64,000 nt of DNA from Alteromonas indica (GTDB lineage Bacteria; Pseudomonadota; Gammaproteobacteria; Enterobacterales; Alteromonadaceae): assembly GCA_003056425.1 (NCBI GenBank), contig PYVY01000008.1:1-64000 (forward strand). The letters are read 5' to 3'. The position numbers and the translations under genes were made by a program. Positions 17,251-27,019 of this stretch are shown one piece after another. Below the pieces are notes generated by a model that was given only the letters and a program-made list of their open reading frames with translations, was not told the origin of the DNA and did no database searches. The first letter of the stretch is position 1, and each line of letters begins with the position of its first letter.

Positions 17251-18120
17251 TTAGTTATCCTTTACTGGTTTATAAATAGTTTGTCCCAAAGGCGTGACAA
17301 TTTTAGACGCAGTGTTGAAGTTTTCTGAATGGCCAGCAAAATAGCGGCCATTTTCAGGAAGTAACGCTACCATCTTTGTCAGAATGTTAAGCTGTGTGCT
17401 TTTATCGAAATAAATCATAACGTTGCGGCAAAATATAACGTCTACTTGTTCAGGTAGAGGCCAGTACTCATGGGTCAGGTTTATCTGCTCGAACTTAACC
17501 ATTCTCCTAAGCTCAGGCACTACCCGCACAAGATCCCGGTTATCACCCCGGCCTTTATGTAAAAACTGGCTGCATTGGTCCTTACTTAATTTGCGGGTAA
17601 CATCTACCGGGTAGATACCGCGCCGCGCTTTATTAAGTACGTTACTGTCGATATCTGATGCGATTATTGATACCGGAGGTGTAAAGCTACGAAAAGCTTG
17701 TGCCACGGTCATTGCAATAGAGTAGGGTTCCTCACCGGTACTGCTGGCTGCACACCAGATGGTTTTGACGCCGGGGGTCTGACGTAAATACTTTTCCAAT
17801 TCAATAAAGTGGTGAGGCTCTCTAAAAAACGATGTTAGATTGGTGGTTAACGCATTGATAAAGTGCTCTTCTTCCGAATCGGTTACGGCTAAATAGGCAA
17901 GATAATCATTGAACGTGCGTAGTCGCAATGCGCGTAACCGTCTGGCGAGCCGGCTATACACCAACGAGTCTTTGCTATCGGCCAGCCTGATACCCGCCAT
18001 TCTATACAAAGTCTCTCTGACCTTATCAAAATCCTCGCCGCTATAATTGAATTCACGGGCACCTTTGGCTCTACTGCTTGATGTACCCGTCTGCACGTTA
18101 GAAACTCTCCCATTCATCAT
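17251..18120 (-). CDS. cheR: Chemotaxis methyltransferase CheR
   Basis: SAM-dependent methylation of receptor glutamates. The 289 residues have the N-terminal helical domain (about 25-85) and a C-terminal Rossmann domain with WCAASSTGEEPYSIAM (SAM loop) and VDVIFCRNVMIYF. The start is uncertain: ATGATG at 18120/18117 overlaps the end of the receptor gene by about 23 bases, while a GTG near 18096 has GGGAGA about 10 bases upstream. The receptor just upstream carries a C-terminal xWxxF docking peptide for CheR. Confidence 0.95.
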   Translation of the reverse strand: MMNGRVSNVQTGTSSSRAKGAREFNYSGEDFDKVRETLYRMAGIRLADSKDSLVYSRLARRLRALRLRTFNDYLAYLAVTDSEEEHFINALTTNLTSFFREPHHFIELEKYLRQTPGVKTIWCAASSTGEEPYSIAMTVAQAFRSFTPPVSIIASDIDSNVLNKARRGIYPVDVTRKLSKDQCSQFLHKGRGDNRDLVRVVPELRRMVKFEQINLTHEYWPLPEQVDVIFCRNVMIYFDKSTQLNILTKMVALLPENGRYFAGHSENFNTASKIVTPLGQTIYKPVKDN

Positions 18121-21100
18121 TTTCAGGCGCCGCCGCTTTCATATCCGTTAATCTGGCACCTGACATAGTTGCGTTGTCACTACTACCACCTGTGCGTATT
18201 CTGGCTTTTAAGGCTGGTTTTTTATCTTGCAGCGCTAAGGCCACAACATTGTCTTCCAGTTTGAACGATGAAACCCGCTCACTAAGCTGTTCTGCCTGTT
18301 GCTGCATGCTTTCAGCCGCGGCGGCGGCCTGTTCTACCAGGGCAGCGTTTTGTTGCGTCATTTCATCCATTTGACAGACAGCCTGGCTGATTTCATCAAT
18401 ACCCGATGCTTGTTCCGAAGAAGCGGCAGCAATTTCCGCCATAATGTCGTTAACCCGTTTAATAGAGGTCACCACATTGCCCATGGTCTCGCCTGACTGA
18501 TTAACCAGTGCGTTGCCGCTGGCAATTTTTGTGACAGAGTCCGAAATCAGGGCTTTAATATCTTTCGCTGCATCCGCGGAGCGTTGGGCCAACGTTCTTA
18601 CCTCTGAGGCAACAACCGCAAAGCCGCGGCCCTGTTCACCTGCTCTGGCTGCTTCGACCGCCGCATTTAAGGCCAGTATATTAGTTTGGAAAGCGATGCC
18701 ATCAATAACGCCAATAATGTCACTGATTTTCTGTGCAGATTCATTAATACTCGACATGGTTTGCACCACTTGTTGAATCATGCTGCCGCCTTCTACTGCG
18801 ACTGCGGAAGCCTGGGTGGCCAGGGAATTCGCTTGCCCGGCATTTTCTGCATTTAGCTTAACGGTGCCCGTGAGTTCTTCCATACTGGATGCTGTTTCTT
18901 CCAGGCTGGATGCCTGTTGCTCGGTGCGGCTGGATAAATCAATGTTACCGCTGGCTATTTCTGATGAGGCTGTATTGATTGTTTCTACTGCGGTGTTTAT
19001 CTGGCAGATAGTTCCGCGTAAATCATGGATGAATGCGTTAATCGATTCGCCAAGAACTTTGAATTCACCTTCAAATTCATGCTCGATTTCACAGGTAAGA
19101 TCGCCTGAACTTAGTTGGGCCATCACCTGCTTGATATCGTAAATCGCCGTAGTGCGGGCCGTGACGTCGCTGGCGTATTTAACCACTCGGAATGGCCGCC
19201 CATTTTGGTCTAAAATGGGGTTGTATGAGGCCTGAATCCAGATCTCTTTGCCCTGTTTGCCCAACCGACGGTATTCGCCACAGGCGTAAACACCTTGATT
19301 TAACTGTTCCCAAAACGCACGATATTCGTGGCTGTTACGGGTTTCGGTGTCGACAAACATACTATGGTGCTTGCCCTTTATTTCATCCAGGCTATAGCCT
19401 GTTACCCGTAAAAAGTTATCGTTAGCATTTAAAATCGTGCCGTCCATTTCAAACTCAATAACGGCCTGAGATTTACTGATAGCCGCTAACTGGCCTTCAA
19501 AATAAGCATTCGTACGTTTTTGTGGCGTAATATCAGTGGCGTATTTTACAACTTTAAAAACCTCGCCATTACTATCGAAAATAGGGTTATAGGATGCCTG
19601 AATCCATACATCTTCACCGGATTTACTTACCCGCTTAAATTCGCCAGCAACAAACTTCCCGCTTTTTAGATCTGGCCAGAAATTGGCATATTCATCTGAA
19701 TGGCGGGTCGCTTTATCAACAAATATTTTATGATGCTTTCCTTTAATTTCTGCCAAGCTGTAACCGGTAACCTCCAGGAAATTATCGTTGGCCCAGTTAA
19801 CTTTACCGTCTGTATCAAATTCGATAACCGCCTGCGCTTTACTAATTGCTTTTATCTGGCCTTCATAGTCTGCATTACGAAGCTTTTGCGCGGTAATATC
19901 GGTAGCGTATTTGACCACTTTGAACACATTGCCGTTCATATCCAGGATAGGGTTGTAAGACGCCTGAATCCAGACTTCTCGGCCGCCTTTCGCCAGGCGC
20001 TTATACTCTCCACTGCAAAACAAACCTGAGCGAAGGTCACTCCAGAATGTACTGTATTGCTGGCTCATTCTGTAGTTTGCATCAACAAACATACTATGGT
20101 GCTGGCCCTGGATATCTTTTAAGGTGTAGTCCATGGCCTGCAGAAAATTATCATTGGCCCACTGAATGTTCCCTTGGGTATCAAATTCGATGACTGCCTG
20201 AGATTTACTAATGGCGTCTATCTGACCTTGAAAATACGCATTATGTAATTTTTGTTCACTAATATCAGTGGCATATTTGACTACCTTGATAATATCGCCA
20301 TTCATATCGAAAATAGGATTGTAGGAAGCCTGTACCCATACTTCTTTACCGTTTTTTGCGACGCGCTTAAATTCACCTGACTTAAATGAGCCAGCTTTCA
20401 ATTGCGTCCAGAAATCGGTGTATTCGGTGCTATCAGAATACGCTTTATCAACAAACATACGGTGGTGCTGGTGCTGAATTTCGGACAGCGTATAACCCAT
20501 CGTGGCTAAAAAATTATCGTTAGCCCACAAAATTGTTCCATCGGTATTAAACGCTATGACTGCCTGCGACTTACCGATAGCTTCTAGTTGTCCATTAAAG
20601 TCAGCAAACTTACGCTTTTCCTCGGTAATATCGATGGCGAACTCAACTATTTTTACTACATTACCCTGTGAATCGGTAACGGGGTTGTAGGATGCTTGTA
20701 TCCATACAATACCGCCATCCTGGCGCACCCGCTGATATTCACCCGCTTGCATATCGCCTTTCACCAGCGTTTGCCATAGGGCGGTGGTAGCCGACCGCTG
20801 GGCCTCAGTAGGGACCACCAGCTTACTATGATGCAGCCCTAATAAGGCCTGTTTGCTGTAGCCGGTAAGTTCGCAAAAGTTATCATTAACATCTACCAAC
20901 TGGCCTTCAGGGGTGTACTCGGCCAGTGCCTGGGCCCGATGTAGCGCGTGCAACATGCCACGCTTAACCAGCAACTCAGATTGATCCTCCCACTCAATCA
21001 TCGTGCCGATGACCGCTTTTTCATCACCATAAAGCGGTGTAAAGGATAGTTTCAGGCTTATCTCGCCAACCTCAATATTATGCTGGGTGGGCAGCAGGTT

Positions 21101-21370
21101 GCCATGGCTCGAGTGTTCAGTCGTATTCACAAACTGGTAAATATTCTGTCCCAACAACTGGGTGGCGGAAAACTGGGGAATTACATTGGCCAGCGCCCTT
21201 TCATGCTTTAGCAGCAAGCGCGTTGCAGCTCTGTTGGCATAGGTAATCAAGGCATTTTCGTCGGCCATCATGATACAGCAGTTAGAGGCTTCCATTGCCT
21301 GTTCAGTTCTGAGCATCTGCAAACGGTGTGCTTTGATAGACTCATTATTGAATAGATTGAACATTCCCAT
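18098..21370 (-). CDS. Soluble chemoreceptor with tandem PAS repeats
   Basis: A cytoplasmic methyl-accepting protein of 1,090 residues with no membrane helix. A divergent N-terminal PAS is followed by five PAS-PAC units of exactly 122 residues (366-base period), all with motifs like WANDNFL and EVWIQASYNPI. Next come a HAMP-like linker (SSGDLTCEIEHEFEGEFKVL) and the signalling hairpin with tip FQTNILALNAAVEAARAGEQ. The C-terminus EWESF is an xWxxF pentapeptide, the CheR/CheB tether of high-abundance receptors. BdlA and Aer2 are known soluble PAS receptors; cofactors (heme or FAD) cannot be told from sequence. The ATG at 21370 is chosen because GGAGAA sits 7 bases upstream and it follows the cheW stop by one base. 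Confidence 0.93.
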   Translation of the reverse strand: MGMFNLFNNESIKAHRLQMLRTEQAMEASNCCIMMADENALITYANRAATRLLLKHERALANVIPQFSATQLLGQNIYQFVNTTEHSSHGNLLPTQHNIEVGEISLKLSFTPLYGDEKAVIGTMIEWEDQSELLVKRGMLHALHRAQALAEYTPEGQLVDVNDNFCELTGYSKQALLGLHHSKLVVPTEAQRSATTALWQTLVKGDMQAGEYQRVRQDGGIVWIQASYNPVTDSQGNVVKIVEFAIDITEEKRKFADFNGQLEAIGKSQAVIAFNTDGTILWANDNFLATMGYTLSEIQHQHHRMFVDKAYSDSTEYTDFWTQLKAGSFKSGEFKRVAKNGKEVWVQASYNPIFDMNGDIIKVVKYATDISEQKLHNAYFQGQIDAISKSQAVIEFDTQGNIQWANDNFLQAMDYTLKDIQGQHHSMFVDANYRMSQQYSTFWSDLRSGLFCSGEYKRLAKGGREVWIQASYNPILDMNGNVFKVVKYATDITAQKLRNADYEGQIKAISKAQAVIEFDTDGKVNWANDNFLEVTGYSLAEIKGKHHKIFVDKATRHSDEYANFWPDLKSGKFVAGEFKRVSKSGEDVWIQASYNPIFDSNGEVFKVVKYATDITPQKRTNAYFEGQLAAISKSQAVIEFEMDGTILNANDNFLRVTGYSLDEIKGKHHSMFVDTETRNSHEYRAFWEQLNQGVYACGEYRRLGKQGKEIWIQASYNPILDQNGRPFRVVKYASDVTARTTAIYDIKQVMAQLSSGDLTCEIEHEFEGEFKVLGESINAFIHDLRGTICQINTAVETINTASSEIASGNIDLSSRTEQQASSLEETASSMEELTGTVKLNAENAGQANSLATQASAVAVEGGSMIQQVVQTMSSINESAQKISDIIGVIDGIAFQTNILALNAAVEAARAGEQGRGFAVVASEVRTLAQRSADAAKDIKALISDSVTKIASGNALVNQSGETMGNVVTSIKRVNDIMAEIAAASSEQASGIDEISQAVCQMDEMTQQNAALVEQAAAAAESMQQQAEQLSERVSSFKLEDNVVALALQDKKPALKARIRTGGSSDNATMSGARLTDMKAAAPENDEWESF

Positions 21371-21371
21371 G

Positions 21372-21866
21372 TTACATTTCTCCGCCATCATTTTGGGATT
21401 CAAATAGCCCCAATTCCTCGCTGGAAATCAAACTTTCAATATTGACTAAGATAACCATGTTGTCATCTACGGAGGCTAAGCCTTGTAAATAACGGCTATC
21501 AAACGCCACGCCAAATTCCGGTGGCGGCCTTACGTCATCGTCGGTTAAGCGTATTACGTCTGACACGCCATCCACTACAATGCCAACAATACGGTCAAAT
21601 ACACTTAGCATAATGACGATGGTAAACTCGTTATATACGGCTTCACCCACGTTAAATTTAATGCGTAGATCAATTATCGGAACGATGTCGCCCCGCAGAT
21701 TGAGTACACCTTTGATAAAGCCGGGGGCGTTGGCAATTTTGGTTACAGGTTCATAGCCACGTATTTCCTTTACGCAAGTAATATCCAGGGCGTAATGTTC
21801 ATCGCTCAATACAAAACTAAGATATTCACGTTGTTCGTTTGCCATTGTTTGTTCTGCGGTGTTCAT
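21372..21866 (-). CDS. cheW: Chemotaxis coupling protein CheW
   Basis: Links the CheA kinase to receptors. A single CheW (SH3-like) domain fills the 164 residues: EYLSFVLSDEHYALDI, NAPGFIKGVLNLRGDIVPII, DRIVGIVVDGVSDV. The start at 21866 gives an ATGA overlap with the cheA stop; an upstream ATG at 21899 would add a non-conserved tail inside cheA. Confidence 0.95.
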   Translation of the reverse strand: MNTAEQTMANEQREYLSFVLSDEHYALDITCVKEIRGYEPVTKIANAPGFIKGVLNLRGDIVPIIDLRIKFNVGEAVYNEFTIVIMLSVFDRIVGIVVDGVSDVIRLTDDDVRPPPEFGVAFDSRYLQGLASVDDNMVILVNIESLISSEELGLFESQNDGGEM

Positions 21867-23812
21867 GCCAACATTTCCTCTTCGACAATAGGTCGACACT
21901 GCTCAGCAATGGAGTCAGCATCCAGTATCATTGCTACCCTGCCATCTCCCATAATGGTAGCGCCGGATATACCTGGAACCTTTTTGTAGTGGTGTTCCAA
22001 ACTCTTAATAACCACTTGCTGTTGCCCCAACAGGCTATCGACTAAAATGCCATAGCGCCGCTTGCTGCTTTCAAGTAGCACAACGATGCCTTCTGTGGGG
22101 CGATCAATAGCATTGTCTACTTCCATCATTTTATGCACAGCAACAAGCGGCCAGTACTGTTCACGAATCCACAGCAAGGTGTCATTACCTATACTTTTAA
22201 GTTGCTCGCGGCTGGGTTGAATAGATTCAATAATATTAACCAGTGGTACCACGAATATTTGGTCGCCTATTGCTACACTAATGCCGTCTACGATGGCCAG
22301 GGTTAACGGCAACTGGATAGAAAATGCTGAGCCGTTCCCTTTTTTAGAGTCAATATCAATGCGCCCACCAATCGCTTCGATGTTACGACGTACCACGTCC
22401 ATCCCGACCCCCCGACCTGATACATCGGTCACCTCAGCAGCGGTAGAGAAACCGGCTTGAAAAATCAGCTTCCATACTTCTTTGTCGGGCATCTCATCAT
22501 TCACCGGCAAGTTATTTTCGCGAGCTTTTGCCAGTATTCGATCGCGGCTTAGTCCTGCGCCATCATCAATAATACTAATGACTATGTTGCCACCTTTTTG
22601 CTCCGCCCGAAGAATGACGGTGCCGGTTTCGTTTTTGCCTGCAGCAAGGCGGTCTGCGGTTTTTTCAATGCCATGATCGATACTGTTGCGGACCAGATGG
22701 GTCAGCGGGTCGACCAGCTTCTCAATCATGCTTTTATCGATTTCCGTCGCCCCGCCTTCAATAACCAGATTGACTTTTTTACCCAGTTTGGTGGAAAGGT
22801 CCCGGACCACGCGCGGGAAACGGTTGAATGTCATATTAATAGGCAACATCCGCATGGACATGGCCGATTCCTGAATTTCGCGAGTATTGCGTTCAAGCTC
22901 GCCAATCGCGGTTTGTAACTTTTGACCCACGGTACCGGTGACTTCTTCGCTAATCATAGACAGCATTGATTGGGTTATAACCAGTTCACCCACCAGGTTT
23001 ACCATAGCGTCTATTTTTTGGGTATCGACCCGTATTGATGAAGCTTCTTTCGACGCCCGGCTGGTGGTTTCGGGTTGCTTCTGGCCCGGCTTTTTCACCA
23101 CCGGCGGCGGTGCGGAGCCATCTTTGGCACCTTTTACGTCAGCTTGGATTTGCTCTATGGGTTTGTAAAAACCATAAGGTTTGGCGGTATCACTGGCGAC
23201 AGGTAATGCGAGGTCGTCATCATAAAACCCAAAACCATCTTCTTCTGCCGAGGGGGGAGATGAGGCATGCTGTTCTGCGGTCGGTTCGGTTTGCCCGGGG
23301 GAGTCGCTAACCGGCTGCGCGTCACTGAGTTCTGCGCCTGGTTCGTCATCGTCATCGTCGAAGAAACCAAAGCCTTCGTCTACTACGGGCGCCGGTTCAC
23401 TTGCTATGGTCGTTGCTCCATCAGACGCTGCCAGCGCGGTTTCCAGAGCGGCGATACCGGTTTGGATATCTGCTTCGGGTAATTCTCCCTGGGCTTTATA
23501 CGCATCCAGAATGACCTTAAGTAAATCCACGGTTTCGAGGAAAAGATCTACCGTTGAGACATCTAACTTTATGGTGCTTTTGCGTGCCTTATCAAGCAGG
23601 TTTTCCATTACATGGGTCAAGCCGGTTAATGCATCAAACCCAAAAATACCGCTACCACCCTTAATTGAGTGGGCGGCCCGAAAAATACTATTCAATTGCT
23701 CCAGGTCAGGGTCATCGACATTCAACTCCATCAGAAGTTGTTCCATGTCATCTAAATGTTCCTGGCTTTCGTCAAAAAAAACAGCGTGAAACTGCTCAAT
23801 ATCTATAGACAT
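21863..23812 (-). CDS. cheA: Chemotaxis histidine kinase CheA
   Basis: Central kinase of the array. The 649 residues comprise an Hpt (P1) domain with His48 in RAAHSIKGGSG, an acidic linker (about 140-230) that twice repeats a GFGFYDDD/GFGFFDDD-type motif, P3 dimerisation (about 260-320), P4 ATPase (HLVRNSIDHGIE, IIDDGAGLSR, GRGVGMDVV), and P5 CheW-like (QLPLTLAIVDGISV to the end). A conventional CheY-binding P2 domain is not evident; the short acidic repeats may replace it. It lies 15 bases after cheY and overlaps cheW by 4. Confidence 0.96.
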   Translation of the reverse strand: MSIDIEQFHAVFFDESQEHLDDMEQLLMELNVDDPDLEQLNSIFRAAHSIKGGSGIFGFDALTGLTHVMENLLDKARKSTIKLDVSTVDLFLETVDLLKVILDAYKAQGELPEADIQTGIAALETALAASDGATTIASEPAPVVDEGFGFFDDDDDEPGAELSDAQPVSDSPGQTEPTAEQHASSPPSAEEDGFGFYDDDLALPVASDTAKPYGFYKPIEQIQADVKGAKDGSAPPPVVKKPGQKQPETTSRASKEASSIRVDTQKIDAMVNLVGELVITQSMLSMISEEVTGTVGQKLQTAIGELERNTREIQESAMSMRMLPINMTFNRFPRVVRDLSTKLGKKVNLVIEGGATEIDKSMIEKLVDPLTHLVRNSIDHGIEKTADRLAAGKNETGTVILRAEQKGGNIVISIIDDGAGLSRDRILAKARENNLPVNDEMPDKEVWKLIFQAGFSTAAEVTDVSGRGVGMDVVRRNIEAIGGRIDIDSKKGNGSAFSIQLPLTLAIVDGISVAIGDQIFVVPLVNIIESIQPSREQLKSIGNDTLLWIREQYWPLVAVHKMMEVDNAIDRPTEGIVVLLESSKRRYGILVDSLLGQQQVVIKSLEHHYKKVPGISGATIMGDGRVAMILDADSIAEQCRPIVEEEMLA

Positions 23813-23827
23813 AATACGGCGTCCGTT

Positions 23828-24193
23828 TTAGCCCAGAACTTTACCTGCGATTGCAAGTAGCTTATCCGGATCAAATGGTTTAACCATCCAGCCGGTGGCG
23901 CCGGCGGCCTTGCCTTGTGCTTTCATGTCGTTACCGGCTTCGGTAGTCAACACCACAATAGGCGTACGCGAATAGGCGCTCATTTTTCGTAATTCTTTTA
24001 TCAGGCTCAGGCCATCCATGCGCGGCATATTCTGATCGGTTAGCACAAAGTCAAACCGGTTAAATTTGCATTGGTCCAGCGCATCCTGACCGTCAACTGC
24101 TGTGGTTACATCGTAACCTTTAGACTTCAAAGTCATTTCCACCATTTGGCGGATAGAGGATGAGTCATCCACTGCCAGTATTTTTTTGCTCAT
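23828..24193 (-). CDS. cheY: Chemotaxis response regulator CheY
   Basis: A 121-residue receiver, first gene of the che operon. Acidic pocket D9-D10, phospho-acceptor D53 (VLTDQNMPRMDG), Thr and Lys in VVLTTEA and WMVKPF. Clustering with cheA makes it the likely substrate of CheA, but whether it controls flagella, pili or another output cannot be read from the window, since no motility genes are present. Confidence 0.93.
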   Translation of the reverse strand: MSKKILAVDDSSSIRQMVEMTLKSKGYDVTTAVDGQDALDQCKFNRFDFVLTDQNMPRMDGLSLIKELRKMSAYSRTPIVVLTTEAGNDMKAQGKAAGATGWMVKPFDPDKLLAIAGKVLG

Positions 24194-24306
24194 ATCTGTC
24201 TAACACCTAGTTTGTTAAATTCCATTACCGTGTAAATTCGTGTCAAATCCGTTTTTTACGGCCTGGCTTCAATGTGCAAAGCCTGCGCTACGTAGTTACT
24301 GCTTTA

Positions 24307-25494
24307 CTAAAAAAATTCTACTTCGCCAGCTTCAATGCTGGTGGCCGAGACAGGGTTATGATCAAGGTTGCCTTTGCTTTTCATTTTTTCCTGATAGTTT
24401 TGTAACTGAGTAGCGAGATCGTCCATGGATGATTCGTTTAAGGTGCGTAACTGGTCAATTACAAACCCTAAAATCTCTTTGGTGTATTCGATGTTTTGCC
24501 CATTGATATCACCAAACTGTAAGCCCCTTATTGAGTTACCCAGGGCGGTATCCAGTTGCACCCCGATACCTTCGAGCTGGCTGGTGGTAGTGGCATCTGA
24601 CTCCGCCTTTTCGATGATTTTGTCTAACTCACCCTGAATGACGCGCTTTGCCTCTACGATGTAACTGGTATCCTGAGAGGCCAGTTCGCGCACATTCTGT
24701 GTAAGTTCATCAATTTGCACACTCATGCTTTCCATTTGTTTTTTGATAACACCACTAAACTGAGTAGACCGATTGGATAACGCTCTGACTTCGTCGGCCA
24801 CCACAGCAAACCCGCGGCCAGCTTCACCGGCGCGTGCTGCTTCAATTGCGGCATTAAGTGCCAGCAGGTTGGTTTGAGCAGAAATATCGTCAATATCTCC
24901 CAGCGCCTTCATTACCGTGGGCATGGTTTCATGTACCAGGTTAACTTTTTCAAGAATGACCGAGGTGCCGGAAGATATGCGCTTAGTGGAATCAAGAAAC
25001 TGGTCTAACGACTGTTCAGTACTATCGGCAAAGTTGCGCATTCTGGTGGAGTACATTTCATTACTATCAGCATCGGTATGGATAAGGTGAGTTATGCAGC
25101 CGTTTTGCTCAGCCACCATACTCCGCAAGGTGGTAAATGATTCGCTCAGGGTTTCAACCGCGCTATCCTGGGTGCTCAGTACATCATTCAGGTTGGTTTC
25201 ACAGGTACTGATGACCGTTGCTAGCTCGTTGGTTAGCATATCTATTTGGCCCAGACTGTTGGCATTGCGCTCACTCACTTCAGCTTCAGCGTGTTGCGCA
25301 GAAGCTTCCTGAACAGCCGTGCTACTGGCAAAAGCAGCCACACAGCCTAACGCCGCTATCACTACACCGATATATTCAAACCCCCAATAGGTTGCCGCTA
25401 ACCCCAGGAGCAGACTGACCGTGGCGCCGCCCCACGAGAGGATGGGAAATGACAACTTAGGTTGTTGTTGGTTCGCTATACTGCCGCTTAACAT
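24307..25494 (-). CDS. Short membrane-anchored chemoreceptor
   Basis: A 395-residue methyl-accepting protein. Two adjacent membrane segments (about 25-65: [33 protein letters not shown]) form a hairpin with no periplasmic sensor domain. The cytoplasmic signalling part has the tip [20 protein letters not shown]. The ATG at 25494 has AGGTGA 5-6 bases upstream and is preferred over 25527. It may sense something at the membrane or cytoplasm, or act through partner proteins. It is about 110 bases upstream of cheY and could share its transcript. Confidence 0.88.
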   Translation of the reverse strand: MLSGSIANQQQPKLSFPILSWGGATVSLLLGLAATYWGFEYIGVVIAALGCVAAFASSTAVQEASAQHAEAEVSERNANSLGQIDMLTNELATVISTCETNLNDVLSTQDSAVETLSESFTTLRSMVAEQNGCITHLIHTDADSNEMYSTRMRNFADSTEQSLDQFLDSTKRISSGTSVILEKVNLVHETMPTVMKALGDIDDISAQTNLLALNAAIEAARAGEAGRGFAVVADEVRALSNRSTQFSGVIKKQMESMSVQIDELTQNVRELASQDTSYIVEAKRVIQGELDKIIEKAESDATTTSQLEGIGVQLDTALGNSIRGLQFGDINGQNIEYTKEILGFVIDQLRTLNESSMDDLATQLQNYQEKMKSKGNLDHNPVSATSIEAGEVEFF

Positions 25495-25720
25495 AAATTC
25501 ACCTGAATAAAATACTACACTTGCCATGACACTGTTTTAATGAGCCGACAAAGGCTGGCTAAAACGTGCTTAACGTAACAGGGGGAATAGCGGAGAAACG
25601 CCGCTTCCTGTTAATCGGTTTTAATAAAGTTATAGACAAGAATCTGAGTAATGAAAGGTAATTGAGAAAATTTTATTTTTTTTGATGACGCCGGGTATTC
25701 AGCTGGTATAAACGCAGAAA

Positions 25721-25740
25721 AGCGACTAATAATAGTCGCT
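25721..25740 (-). terminator. Hairpin after the aminotransferase gene
   Basis: AGCGACTA-ATAA-TAGTCGCT is an 8-pair perfect stem. On the minus strand it is followed by TTTCTG only, so termination would be weak. It sits in the 322-base gap (25495-25816) between the aminotransferase stop and the downstream receptor gene; nothing else was seen there. Confidence 0.45.
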
Positions 25741-25816
25741 TATAGAAGCGTAATCGGGTTGGTTTACGCTTAGGTTTCTGACGGCTTTAAGCAAGCCGCC
25801 ACAGGCGTTTTTTAGG

Positions 25817-26992
25817 CTATGCCCTGATGGCTTTGTACATGGTATCCAGTGCTTTGGGCATTGCATTAACATACATTTGGACATCTTCAATTCGGCCGGT
25901 ACTCACCCGCGACCATGGGGTATAACTACGGTACTGACCGCGAATCAAAACCTGTTCTGCTTCCATGGCTTGTCTGAACGTATTGGCGTCGCCGTCCTTT
26001 CCTAAATTAACAAACATAAAGTTAGTGCTGGAGGGGAGGGCTGTAAGGCCATTTTCTTTCACAGCCGTGGCAATCATTTCTTTTGCCTGGGCGACCTTAT
26101 CGCGTGAAAAGGTTTTAAATCCTTCATCATGGTAACTGGCGATTGCTGCGGCCAGTCCGGCCTGATTAACGGAGTAACCGCCTAAGCCAAACTGTTCAAT
26201 CCACTCAATGTTTTCTGGTGAACCAAGCATATAGCCCACTCGCATACCAGCCAGGCCATAAATTTTCGAAAAGGTCCGGGCCACGATTATGTTATGGCCT
26301 TCATTAATCAAGGGAATCATTGAGTGGCTAGGGCCGTCGCTTATCAATTCATTGTATGCCTCATCCACCAGGACCAGCGTTTTTTTCGATGCTTTAACAC
26401 AAAACTCGCGTAGTTTGGTTGGTTCCAGTAGTTTGCCGGTGGGGTTGTTCGGATTACAAATATGAACCATCGCAACATCGTCGTCGATAGCCTGATAAAT
26501 CGCGTCCAAATCGATATCCAGGTTTGCCGTATTAGGAATTCGCTTAATCTGGGGGCCGCCGGTTCGAACCGGGGCCATAGAGGTGGTATCCCAGAACAGG
26601 TCAGGGCCTAAAATAACGCCCTTACTGGTGGCCGCGTATGCAGCAAACGCTAAGATCAAGCTAGAACCGGCAGTGATCGCCACATTGGCAGCGCTCAACT
26701 GGTTTTTTTCAGCAATCATATCAGTAAGATACTGGCTGGCGGTGTAGGCATAATATGCCCCCCCGCTGGAGGCTGCCTGCGCAATAGCTTTAAGCGCTTC
26801 CGGACTGGGCCCATAAGGGTTCTCGTTAGCATTAAGCTTAGCAATACCAGGTTTAGGGCCGTACAAATTTGCCGGTTTAACCACCTGGCCACTGGCCGCC
26901 AGGCTGGCGGGCGAAATAATACCGGCGGCACCGGCGGCCGTAGCGGCCAGGCTACCACCTAAGAAAAAACGGCGTGATGCGTTATGTGTCAT
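25817..26992 (-). CDS. Tat-exported aminotransferase, HisC-like
   Basis: A fold-type I PLP enzyme of 391 residues related to histidinol-phosphate aminotransferase. The N-terminus SRRFFLGGS followed by an Ala-rich hydrophobic stretch (to about residue 33) is a twin-arginine signal, so the folded, PLP-loaded enzyme is exported to the periplasm. The Schiff-base Lys lies in ARTFSKIYGLAGMRVGY, and NPNNPTG and VDEAYNE are conserved cofactor motifs. No other histidine genes are near, so a biosynthetic HisC role is unlikely. It is the last gene after a TonB receptor and TauE permease. Substrate unknown. Confidence 0.9.
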   Translation of the reverse strand: MTHNASRRFFLGGSLAATAAGAAGIISPASLAASGQVVKPANLYGPKPGIAKLNANENPYGPSPEALKAIAQAASSGGAYYAYTASQYLTDMIAEKNQLSAANVAITAGSSLILAFAAYAATSKGVILGPDLFWDTTSMAPVRTGGPQIKRIPNTANLDIDLDAIYQAIDDDVAMVHICNPNNPTGKLLEPTKLREFCVKASKKTLVLVDEAYNELISDGPSHSMIPLINEGHNIIVARTFSKIYGLAGMRVGYMLGSPENIEWIEQFGLGGYSVNQAGLAAAIASYHDEGFKTFSRDKVAQAKEMIATAVKENGLTALPSSTNFMFVNLGKDGDANTFRQAMEAEQVLIRGQYRSYTPWSRVSTGRIEDVQMYVNAMPKALDTMYKAIRA

Positions 26993-27019
26993 AGTAGTTC
27001 CTTCGTCACAAATTAAGAG

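Noticed and set aside
26555..26580. GGTTCGAACC, resembling a tRNA T-loop
   Set aside because: It lies inside the aminotransferase gene, and no acceptor stem or anticodon arm surrounds it.
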